Assembly (NCBI RefSeq): GCF_030523985.1
Contig: NZ_JAUNHK010000084.1
Location: forward strand, 1-11,627
Reading direction: 5' to 3'
Length of the DNA stretch: 11,627 nucleotides
Source: Deinococcus sp.
Lineage (GTDB): Bacteria; Deinococcota; Deinococci; Deinococcales; Deinococcaceae
A program made the translations under genes and the position numbers. Each line of letters begins with the position of its first letter. Position 1 is the first letter of the stretch. Positions 1 to 7,703 of this stretch are shown here, piece after piece. The notes beneath the pieces were generated by a model, which searched no databases, was not told where the DNA came from, and saw nothing but the letters and a program-made list of their open reading frames with translations.

Positions 1-2
1 TC

Positions 3-1565
<1,563 letters not shown>

Positions 1566-1577
1566 CACAAATGGCAA

Positions 1578-1608
1578 AAGAAGCGCCCCCACCTGAGGAG
1601 CGCTTCTT
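1578..1608. terminator. Bidirectional hairpin terminator between uvrD and the secreted TPR-like gene
   Basis: A perfect 9-bp stem, AAGAAGCGC (1578-1586) with GCGCTTCTT (1600-1608), encloses a 13-base loop. It fills the 55-base gap between two converging genes (stops at 1565 and 1621). The minus strand continues with TTTT after the stem and the plus strand with a short T/C-rich run, so it can act in both directions but has a better U-tract for the minus-strand gene. Confidence 0.8.
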
Positions 1609-1620
1609 CTATTCCAGGGG

Positions 1621-2109
<489 letters not shown>

Positions 2110-2119
2110 AACGAGTCAC

Positions 2120-2148
2120 ATCTTAGGGCGCTACTTTGACTGGCGTCC
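2120..2148 (-). promoter_or_regulatory. Candidate promoter of the secreted TPR-like gene (near-leaderless)
   Basis: On the minus strand, TGGACG (2148-2143; 4 of 6 to TTGACA) is followed after a 17-base spacer by TAAGAT (2125-2120; fits TANNNT). The start codon A is at 2109. Initiation about 7 bases after the -10 box would leave a leader of about 4 bases. This agrees with the absence of a Shine-Dalgarno sequence. Assigned by eye. Confidence 0.5.
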
Positions 2149-2198
2149 ACCAGCCCCCCGGTTCCCCTCACACGCTAAAGAGTGCTTAAAGGCACCAT

Positions 2199-2205
2199 AA
2201 AGGAG
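2199..2205 (+). promoter_or_regulatory. Shine-Dalgarno of the beta-propeller gene
   Basis: AAAGGAG lies 10 bases before the ATG at 2216. It supports that start over any in-frame alternative and marks this gene as translated from a leadered mRNA, unlike several neighbours. It overlaps the third of three TAAAG repeats at 2176, 2187 and 2198. Confidence 0.8.
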
Positions 2206-2215
2206 TCCACCGACC

Positions 2216-3862
2216 ATGAAATCCGCCCTCCGACTGGCACTCGCACTGTCCTTTTCCCTCCTCGCCTCGTCGGCGCTGGCCCAGACGCCCCCGCAACTCA
2301 AGCCCACCTGGAGTCAGCCCCTCAAGGTCATTTCGCCTGTGACCGTGGCCCCCAGCGGCGAATTGACCTTTATCGGCAGCGACAGCCGGGTCTACCACAC
2401 CGACCGCCAGGGCAAGCCGCTCTGGTCCTTCGTTCTGGGCGACCTGGGTCGCGCTCAGCCGCTGCTGACGCCGGACAGAGCCACCATTGCCGCCGCCTAC
2501 GACGACACGGTGTACCGCCTCTCGCCAGCAGGACAACTCGTCTGGAAGGCCAAGCTGGACGGCGACGTTTTCGCCACACCTGCCTTGCGGCCCGACGGCA
2601 CGCTGGTGGTGGCGACGGCGGGCGGCACGGTCTACGCGCTGGGGACGGCGGGGCAGACGCTCTGGACGTTCAAGGTCGGCGCCCCCGTCTTCAGTTCTCC
2701 GGCCCTCGCGCCCGACGGCACGGTGTACTTCGGAGCGCAGAACAACCGCGTCTATGCCCTCACGCCCGCAGGTCAGCCCAAGTGGACGTTCCAGACGCGT
2801 TCCTCGGTATTCAGTTCCCCGGCGCTGGACGAACAGGGCAACCTCTATTTCGGCTCGGCGGACCGGCAGGTCTACAGTCTTTCCCCGGCGGGCGAACTGC
2901 GCTGGAGCCGTCCTACCGGGTTTTTCGTGAATGCCAGCCCCATCGTCACCAGCGGCGGTCTGGTCGTGGTCGGCAGCTATGACGGCACGCTCTACGCTTT
3001 CGGCACCGACGGACAACCCGCCTGGACGTACCGCGCCGGAGCCGCCATCGCCGCGCCCGCCGCCGAACTGAGTGACGGCAGCGTGGTCGTGGGCGACTTG
3101 AACGGCACCCTGCACGCGGTCACCGCTACCGGGCAACCCCTCTGGACGCTGAGCGCCGGAGCCAAGATAGACACTGGGGTGGCGGTCAGCGACCAGGGCA
3201 CGCTCTATTTCAGTGTGGACGGTGGTCAACTGGGGGCCGTGGAGCGCTTGCGCCCGCTGGCGACTGGCCCGTGGACCACCTTTCGGGGCACGCCGCAGGG
3301 CTGGGGGCGTGTTCCCGACGCAGCCGAACTCGCCGCCCAGCACCAGAATCGGCAAGCGGCAGCGACCACGGCGAACAGCCAGCAGCCCCGGCGACCGACG
3401 ACTGCACAGGCCACCACACCACAACCTGTCACGTCGCCACCGACGGTTTCGCCCTCTGCCGGGACAGTCACGCCCACTGCGACTGCGCCGACTGCTTCAC
3501 TGGCTCAACTGACCCAGCAGGTCGCGAGCGGGGCCAGGGTCGTGAACGGGCAGCTTGAGCTGCCGCTTGCGCCCCTGGCCCAGGCCCTTGGCTTGACGGT
3601 GACTGGACAGGGTCGCCTGCTCCAACTGGGCGACGATACAGGGCGCTGGCCTGTGCAGGTGCGTGCAGCCGCACAGCCCACCGTCTCCCTGAAGGATGTG
3701 GTTCGCTGGCCCGGTACTTCGGTGACCTGGGCCGCCCCCGAAAAGGCCGTGCTGGTGGTGCGTGGCGAACGCCGGTTGCTGCTGCCTCTGCCCGTGGTTC
3801 GCCTGCTGCCTTTGCCAGGTCTGCCCGAATACAGCCGCCCCGAATACGCCGCGCCGCGCTGA
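2216..3862 (+). CDS. Secreted PQQ-repeat beta-propeller protein with Pro/Thr linker and a C-terminal stalk-like domain
   Basis: A protein of 548 residues. Residues 1-22 form a Sec signal peptide (cleavage ALA|Q) with no lipobox, so it is exported. Residues 32-345 form a PQQ-like beta-propeller. The blade-marking Trp recurs at 32, 70, 110, 150, 190, 230, 270 and 310, giving eight blades, seven intervals of which six are exactly 40 residues. Each blade carries P-DG-L-VYAL-G-LW. A closing WTTFRG motif (353-358) is typical of this fold. Residues 370-430 are a Pro/Thr/Ala/Gln-rich flexible linker. Residues 440-518 (VVNGQLELPLAPLAQALG, then TSVTWAAPEKAVLVV) resemble the copper amine oxidase N-terminal-like stalk domain (PF07833 type), with moderate confidence. 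A short Pro-rich tail ends the protein. The propeller resembles BamB and PQQ dehydrogenases in repeat only. I see no dehydrogenase active-site signature, so a scaffold or binding role in the envelope is more likely than an enzyme. The start is supported by AAAGGAG at 2199-2205. The gene is monocistronic, with a terminator directly after it. Confidence 0.9.
   Translation: MKSALRLALALSFSLLASSALAQTPPQLKPTWSQPLKVISPVTVAPSGELTFIGSDSRVYHTDRQGKPLWSFVLGDLGRAQPLLTPDRATIAAAYDDTVYRLSPAGQLVWKAKLDGDVFATPALRPDGTLVVATAGGTVYALGTAGQTLWTFKVGAPVFSSPALAPDGTVYFGAQNNRVYALTPAGQPKWTFQTRSSVFSSPALDEQGNLYFGSADRQVYSLSPAGELRWSRPTGFFVNASPIVTSGGLVVVGSYDGTLYAFGTDGQPAWTYRAGAAIAAPAAELSDGSVVVGDLNGTLHAVTATGQPLWTLSAGAKIDTGVAVSDQGTLYFSVDGGQLGAVERLRPLATGPWTTFRGTPQGWGRVPDAAELAAQHQNRQAAATTANSQQPRRPTTAQATTPQPVTSPPTVSPSAGTVTPTATAPTASLAQLTQQVASGARVVNGQLELPLAPLAQALGLTVTGQGRLLQLGDDTGRWPVQVRAAAQPTVSLKDVVRWPGTSVTWAAPEKAVLVVRGERRLLLPLPVVRLLPLPGLPEYSRPEYAAPR
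2309..3245 (+). repeat. Coding tandem repeat of 120 bases (propeller blades)
   Basis: Eight diverged copies of a 40-codon unit encode the beta-propeller blades. The Trp codons that end each unit fall at residues 70, 110, 150, 190, 230, 270 and 310 with no indel between them. Blades 4 and 5 are the most alike at the protein level, both containing VFSSPAL and related DNA (tcttcagttctccggc versus tattcagttccccggc), which suggests their duplication is the most recent or is kept alike by conversion. Confidence 0.85.
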
Positions 3863-3877
3863 GGGAAACGGAAAGGC

Positions 3878-3909
3878 ACCCGCCTAGTACGTTAGGCGGG
3901 TACTTTTTT
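3878..3909 (+). terminator. Rho-independent terminator of the beta-propeller gene
   Basis: A 9-bp perfect stem, ACCCGCCTA (3878-3886) with TAGGCGGGT (3893-3901), has a 6-base loop and is followed by ACTTTTTT (3902-3909). It begins 16 bases after the stop codon. The end of the U-tract is only about 5 bases from the 3' end of the converging tRNA gene. Confidence 0.92.
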
Positions 3910-3912
3910 ATT

Positions 3913-3990
<78 letters not shown>

Positions 3991-4005
3991 ATTCAGGCGA
4001 GAGAG

Positions 4006-4034
4006 AATCTACCACGCCCCCCCAGCCCTTGCAA
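4006..4034 (-). promoter_or_regulatory. Promoter of tRNA-Ala
   Basis: On the minus strand TTGCAA (4034-4029) and TAGATT (4011-4006) are separated by exactly 17 bases. Transcription would start near 3999, about 10 bases before the mature 5' end. It lies just after the minC stop codon, so the tRNA need not depend on minC read-through. I see no terminator between them. Confidence 0.65.
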
Positions 4035-4059
4035 GAGCAGGAACCAGAGAGGGGAGCGG

Positions 4060-4659
4060 CTACTGGACATCAATCACAATTTTGCCGTCTTGCAAGTACG
4101 CCCGCTCGGCCCGCTCGGTGCGGTCGGTGCGGCGCATGTTGCTGCTGCCCTCCGGCGCACGGGCCAGGGCGTCGCCGATGCGAATCTGGGCGCTGGCAAT
4201 CGGTCTGGCCCACACGATGGCGTCGGGCGAGCCGCCACCGTACCCGGCGTGGACGACGCCGCGCAGCGCCCCGGCCACGATCACGTCGCCCCCGGCAATC
4301 AGTTCGGCTCCGGGGTTGACATCGCCCAGCACGACCACGCTGCCCCGGTACTCGCCCCGGAACCCGGCCCGCACGCTGTTGGGCACGATCACGGTCTGGG
4401 CGCTGGGGGTCGGCTCGGCCCCGCCCGGCATGTTGACGGTGACGCGGGGCGCCCTGACCCGGCCCAGGGTGCCGCCCGCTTCCCGCACGCCCTGAAACGC
4501 GGCTTCGACCGCCTCGGGGTGGGTGTCGCCCTGAATCTCGATGGTGACGTGGGCGGAGAGCATCTGCTGGTAGGTCTGGAGCGAGCGACGAACGGTCTCA
4601 CCGCTGTCACCGGGTTCGAGCAGGAGGTTGAGTCCCCCCAGGGTGCCTCGGAGCTTCAT
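4060..4659 (-). CDS. minC: Septum site-determining protein MinC
   Basis: MinC inhibits FtsZ polymerisation, normally recruited to the membrane by MinD, and so keeps the division septum away from wrong sites. The protein has 199 residues against 231 in E. coli. The N-terminal domain (about 1-75: opens MKLRGTLGGLNLLLEPGD, then a helix with QTYQQML) is the FtsZ-acting part. A Pro-rich linker (76-88) leads to the C-terminal beta-helix domain, recognised by VRAGFRGEYRGSVVVLGD (96-113), VNPGAELIAGGDVIVAGALRG (114-134) and HAG (137-139), which matches the family pattern for dimerisation and MinD binding. It ends in the usual YLQDGKIVID. The open frame runs on to 4869, but the family's N-terminus begins at the ATG at 4659, and TAGACT lies 8 bases before it. 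Neither minD nor minE is in the window. It is divergent from the S1-domain gene. Confidence 0.93.
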   Translation of the reverse strand: MKLRGTLGGLNLLLEPGDSGETVRRSLQTYQQMLSAHVTIEIQGDTHPEAVEAAFQGVREAGGTLGRVRAPRVTVNMPGGAEPTPSAQTVIVPNSVRAGFRGEYRGSVVVLGDVNPGAELIAGGDVIVAGALRGVVHAGYGGGSPDAIVWARPIASAQIRIGDALARAPEGSSNMRRTDRTERAERAYLQDGKIVIDVQ

Positions 4660-4667
4660 ATGTCCGC

Positions 4668-4697
4668 AGTCTAGAGGATGGCTGACCTGTCCATGAA
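4668..4697 (-). promoter_or_regulatory. Candidate leaderless promoter of minC
   Basis: On the minus strand TAGACT (4673-4668) ends 8 bases before the minC ATG. A weak TTCATG (4697-4692) sits 18 bases further up. Initiation about 7 bases after the -10 box would leave a leader of about 2 bases. No Shine-Dalgarno is present. The -10 box is convincing, the -35 is not. Confidence 0.5.
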
Positions 4698-4759
4698 GGC
4701 ACCGGCGGCGCAGCAGCGGCTTGCCCCCGCGCCCGACGCGACTGACCGACTTTTCTAAA

Positions 4760-4788
4760 TGGACCGCCGTCAGGGAATCGTGTAGACT
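4760..4788 (+). promoter_or_regulatory. Promoter of the S1-domain gene and its mini-ORF
   Basis: TGGACC (4760-4765; 4 of 6 to TTGACA), a 17-base spacer and TAGACT (4783-4788; fits TANNNT). Initiation 7 bases after the -10 box falls on base 4795, the A of an ATG. That is the arrangement expected of a leaderless transcript, but this ATG opens an 11-codon mini-ORF, not the S1 gene. Confidence 0.65.
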
Positions 4789-4794
4789 TCGCCC

Positions 4795-4819
4795 ATGCCT
4801 TTTAAGGAGAAAACCCTTG

Positions 4820-4830
<11 letters not shown>
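4795..4830 (+). CDS. Possible leaderless mini-ORF (11 codons) overlapping the S1-domain gene start
   Basis: ATG at 4795 opens MPFKEKTLGAA and stops at TGA (4828-4830). The ATG lies 6 bases after the TAGACT box, the typical leaderless spacing. Its codons contain the AAGGAG Shine-Dalgarno (4804-4809) of the S1 gene, and its stop lies 11 bases past the S1 start at 4820, in another frame. Ribosomes that initiate on the 5' end would therefore translate through the S1 ribosome-binding site and stop just inside the gene. This could couple or regulate S1 translation. Translation is not shown by sequence alone, and the ATG could be chance. Confidence 0.4.
4804..4809 (+). promoter_or_regulatory. Shine-Dalgarno of the S1-domain gene
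   Basis: AAGGAG stands 10 bases before GTG (4820) and 7 bases before the in-frame TTG (4817). It sets the start within these two adjacent codons, since upstream in-frame codons have no comparable site. Confidence 0.75.
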
Positions 4831-5203
<373 letters not shown>

Positions 5204-5234
5204 AGTCATTCACAACCCGAGCACCAAATAAACG

Positions 5235-5268
5235 AACGCCAGTTTCTCCATACAGAGATTCTGGCGTT
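5235..5268. terminator. Bidirectional hairpin between the S1-domain gene and the exported beta-rich protein gene
   Basis: AACGCCAG (5235-5242) pairs with CTGGCGTT (5261-5268). Inside, after a 2x2 mismatch, TCTC (5245-5248) pairs with GAGA (5255-5258). On the minus strand it is followed by CGTTTATTT; on the plus strand by TAGATGTTTGA. The U-tracts are modest on both sides. It lies 31 bases after the S1-domain gene's stop. Confidence 0.7.
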
Positions 5269-5296
5269 TAGATGTTTGACCACTCTACAAAGTAAA

Positions 5297-5318
5297 GGGG
5301 AGAGGCCGACCCCTCCCC
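5297..5318 (-). terminator. Short GC-rich hairpin after the exported beta-rich protein gene
   Basis: GGGGAG (5297-5302) pairs with CTCCCC (5313-5318) around a 10-base loop. On the minus strand the stem is followed by TTTACTTTG, so it can act as a terminator 7 bases after that gene's stop. The stem is only 6 bp, so this is tentative. Confidence 0.45.
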
Positions 5319-5324
5319 CACTGC

Positions 5325-6215
5325 TTATTCGCCGCCGTTCTGACGGTAGCCCGTCGCTACCCAGCCGCAGCCGCTGCGAACCAGGGTCACGACACCGCTG
5401 TAGGTGCCGCTGACGGGTTCGCCCGTGGCGCGGTTGGTGGCCCGCAGGTTCAGCGTGCCCGTGACAGTGGCGCGGTTGCCGCTGATGTTGGCACTGCCCA
5501 CGCTGATGTCGTAGCTGACGTTGCTGTAGATGGCGCTGTAGGCGGCGGCGGCAGAGGACAGGGCCTGCTGCGCGGCGCTGCGGGCAGCACTTTCGGCAGC
5601 GGCAGCGTCGGCATCGGGGCTGACGTTGCAGTTGGCGGGGGCGGTACTGCTGTCGCCTTCGGGGGCGGCGGTGCCCGTGCCGTTGCGGTCCACGTTCAGG
5701 CCGCCCGTGCCAGGAGCGCTGATGTTGCTGGGACGGCTCTCGCCCGCGTTGGCCTGCGAAAGGTCGAGGCCGCGCCAAACGTAGTTGATGCCCAGCGCGA
5801 AACGGGGCGAGGTCAGGGTGCCGATGGCGGTCGACGTGCGGGCCAGTCCCCCTTCGATGTACGCCTCGACAGGCAGCAGCGGCACGCCGTAGCGGGCGCC
5901 GACGCCGCCGTAGATGTTGCCACCGAGCGAAGTGCTCGCGCCGACCAGACCGTAGGCGTTCAGGCTGGGCGACTGGTAGAAGTCGAAGGTGAGGCCGCCA
6001 CCAAAGGCCGCGCTGCCGGGTTGGCCCTGCACGTTGCTGGTGCAGTAGCCGCCCTGCAAAAACCCGCCGAAGCGGCCTTCTTGCAGCCCGGCGCGCACGG
6101 CCCCCACTTCGCAGCCCAGGGTGGCGCTGGTGTTGAGGCCCAGGCGAAGATCAGCCGCTTGAGCGGTGCTGGCAGTCAGGGCCGCGAGGGCCGTCCACTG
6201 AAGAATCTTGTTCAT
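5325..6215 (-). CDS. Exported beta-rich protein with a C-terminal helix-plus-strands domain, unknown function
   Basis: A protein of 296 residues. Residues 1-20 are a Sec signal peptide ending TAQA|AD. The open frame extends to 6266, but the ATG at 6215 gives a clean signal peptide, so I chose it. Residues 22-150 are rich in Gly and alternating strands (for example FGGFLQGGYC, AYGLVGAST, IYGGVGARYG, FALGINYVWRGL), like a small outer-membrane or surface beta-barrel. Residues 152-200 are a Ser/Thr/Pro/Gly linker. Residues 203-229 form a very Ala-rich helix, followed by four strands (234-290) ending SGCGWVATGY, a helix-then-sheet pattern seen in NTF2-like folds. There are four Cys (35, 58, 196, 283), enough for two disulfides in an exported protein. 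No Shine-Dalgarno is visible. It lies 66 bases downstream of htrA on the same strand with no clear terminator between, so co-transcription and being a client of HtrA are possible. I do not recognise the family. Confidence 0.82.
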   Translation of the reverse strand: MNKILQWTALAALTASTAQAADLRLGLNTSATLGCEVGAVRAGLQEGRFGGFLQGGYCTSNVQGQPGSAAFGGGLTFDFYQSPSLNAYGLVGASTSLGGNIYGGVGARYGVPLLPVEAYIEGGLARTSTAIGTLTSPRFALGINYVWRGLDLSQANAGESRPSNISAPGTGGLNVDRNGTGTAAPEGDSSTAPANCNVSPDADAAAAESAARSAAQQALSSAAAAYSAIYSNVSYDISVGSANISGNRATVTGTLNLRATNRATGEPVSGTYSGVVTLVRSGCGWVATGYRQNGGE

Positions 6216-6281
6216 CACTGTAGGTTGTAACACGCGCCCGCCTGAGGAAACTGACTGAATCTGCACGAATGAAGGCCGTGC

Positions 6282-7574
6282 TTATTCCTGCCCGGCGTTT
6301 TGCGGAAAGGTGAAGGCCCCCAGGGTCACGGTCACGTCACGCGACTGCCCGCCCCGGCGCACGGTAAGGCGCAATTTGTCACCCGCCTTCTGGGCCATGA
6401 CCGCCCGTTGCAGGTCGCTGCCGTCGGTCACGGGTTGCCCTTCCACCGCCGTCACCACGTCGCCATCGGTGGAAACGCTGACGCGGGAGGACAGGTCGAG
6501 CGCCCCGTTTTGCCCGGCTTTCAGGCCCGCCGCCGCTGCCGGGCTGCCGGGGTAGACCTTCTGGATGAGTGCGCCGCTCTCGGGGAGTCCGGCCTGACGG
6601 CGCTGCTCGGCGGTGAGGGTGCTGAGGTCGGTGAAGGTGATGCCCAGGCTGGGCGGCTGAATCACGTTGCCCGTTCCGGCCTGAAGCTGTGGCAGGAGCC
6701 TCTTGACCGTGTTGATGGGAATGGCGAAGCCCACGCCCGCGCTCTGGCCCGCGCCTCCGGTCAGAATCTGGGTGTTGACACCAATCACTTCGCCCGCGCT
6801 CGACAGCAGCGGTCCGCCCGAGTTGCCGGGGTTGATGGCGGCGTCGGTCTGAATGACGGGCTGCATGACCTCACGGCTGCCGACGGGCGCTTGCCGTTCC
6901 AGGCTGGAAATGATGCCCTCGGACACCGAGAAGTCGAGGTTGAAGGGCGCACCCATCGCAATCGCCTTGAGGCCCACGTCCAGCTTGTCCGAGTCGCCCA
7001 GCGGCAGGGGCTTGATGCTGCTGGCGGGTACGCCCTCGGCCCGGATGAGCGCGAGGTCGTAGTCGGGGGCACGGGCAATGACTTTGGCCTTGTAGGTCTG
7101 CTTGTTGCCGTGCAGCCGGATGGTGATTTCGCTCGCTCCGTCCACCACATGGTTGTTGGTGACGATGTCGCCCTGAGCGTTGACAAAAAAGCCGCTGCCC
7201 GTGCCCGTCGCGGGCGTGCTCTGGCCGTCCCCTTGCGGGAGGTCGAAGGGCAGGCCGCCGAACTGTTCTTGCAGGCGCTGACGCATCTTGGCCTCGGCGC
7301 TGCTGTCGTCGGCCTCGGTCACGCTGATGTAGACCAGGCCGTCCTGACGGTCTTTGACGACCTGCACGGTGTTGGCCTCGGACTCGGTGCGGGCGCGTCC
7401 GTTGTCGTAGTTGGTCGCCTGGGTGGGCGACGGCTGTACGGTTTGCGTCTGCAAGGTGGTTTGTACGGGCGTAGGGCTTTGCTGCGCGGCAATGCGTTCA
7501 TTGGCCTGAAAACCCAGGAAGCCACCCAGGGCCAGGGTTCCAGTGAGTGCCAGCAGGGACAGGTTCTTGTTCAT
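6282..7574 (-). CDS. htrA: HtrA/DegP-family serine protease with one PDZ domain
   Basis: An envelope protease that degrades misfolded or damaged exported proteins. It has 430 residues. Residues 5-22 are a hydrophobic N-terminal anchor or signal, followed by a Gln/Thr/Pro-rich spacer (32-55). The trypsin-like domain (about 65-300) holds the full triad: His142 (VTNNHVVDG), Asp173 (DYDLALIRAE) and Ser252 (NPGNSGGPLL). A single PDZ domain (about 308-420) begins GITFTDLS and includes YPGSPAAAAGLKAG. Between GLKAG and the usual GDVVTAVEGQPV there is an insertion of about 15 residues (QNGALDLSSRVSVST). One PDZ domain suggests DegS/HtrA type rather than two-PDZ DegP. No good Shine-Dalgarno is seen before the ATG. 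It lies 129 bases downstream of lysA on the same strand and upstream of an exported beta-rich protein. The specific name (htrA, degP, degS) is uncertain, the family is not. Confidence 0.95.
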   Translation of the reverse strand: MNKNLSLLALTGTLALGGFLGFQANERIAAQQSPTPVQTTLQTQTVQPSPTQATNYDNGRARTESEANTVQVVKDRQDGLVYISVTEADDSSAEAKMRQRLQEQFGGLPFDLPQGDGQSTPATGTGSGFFVNAQGDIVTNNHVVDGASEITIRLHGNKQTYKAKVIARAPDYDLALIRAEGVPASSIKPLPLGDSDKLDVGLKAIAMGAPFNLDFSVSEGIISSLERQAPVGSREVMQPVIQTDAAINPGNSGGPLLSSAGEVIGVNTQILTGGAGQSAGVGFAIPINTVKRLLPQLQAGTGNVIQPPSLGITFTDLSTLTAEQRRQAGLPESGALIQKVYPGSPAAAAGLKAGQNGALDLSSRVSVSTDGDVVTAVEGQPVTDGSDLQRAVMAQKAGDKLRLTVRRGGQSRDVTVTLGAFTFPQNAGQE

Positions 7575-7596
7575 GCCCCCAGGGTGCGTCAGGCAG

Positions 7597-7602
7597 GTTA
7601 TA
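7597..7602 (-). promoter_or_regulatory. Weak candidate -10 box for htrA
   Basis: TATAAC on the minus strand lies 22 bases before the htrA ATG. It is the most AT-rich spot in the 129-base gap after lysA. No matching -35 box is seen 16-18 bases upstream, so htrA might need an activator, an alternative sigma factor or read-through from lysA. A second possible -10 (TAGACT, 7649-7644) lies further up. Confidence 0.3.
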
Positions 7603-7619
7603 TGGGGGTTAAAGCGGGG

Positions 7620-7644
7620 TCTGCGGAAAGCGAAAGAACGCAGA
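7620..7644. repeat. Inverted repeat in the lysA-htrA gap
   Basis: TCTGCG (7620-7625) and CGCAGA (7639-7644) are 6-bp inverted arms separated by 13 bases. The repeat sits about 45 bases before the htrA start, between two possible -10 boxes. It could be an operator or a weak RNA hairpin. It does not match the radiation/desiccation response motif of Deinococcus. Confidence 0.35.
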
Positions 7645-7703
7645 GTCTAAAGGTCCGAGAAAGGCCAGACGGAGACGACGCAGTCAGCCCTGAGCCCCTT
7701 GTC

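Noticed and set aside
2136..2141. TTGACT as the -35 box of the propeller gene
   Set aside because: It matches 5 of 6 bases, but 16-18 bases downstream lies a C-rich stretch with no -10-like hexamer.
2186..3424. A 412-codon minus-strand frame opposite the propeller gene
   Set aside because: Shadow of the repeat-rich plus-strand gene, Arg/Gly-rich, no motif, and it would erase the Shine-Dalgarno-supported gene.
4721..4819. Upstream extension of the S1-domain protein
   Set aside because: It crosses the promoter (TGGACC/TAGACT) and is Arg/Pro/Leu-rich without resemblance to YabR-like N-termini; the Shine-Dalgarno at 4804 points to 4817/4820.
6216..6266. 17-residue N-terminal extension of the exported beta-rich protein
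   Set aside because: Starting at 6215 gives a normal signal peptide at the N-terminus; the extension would bury it and adds a polar lead of no known type.
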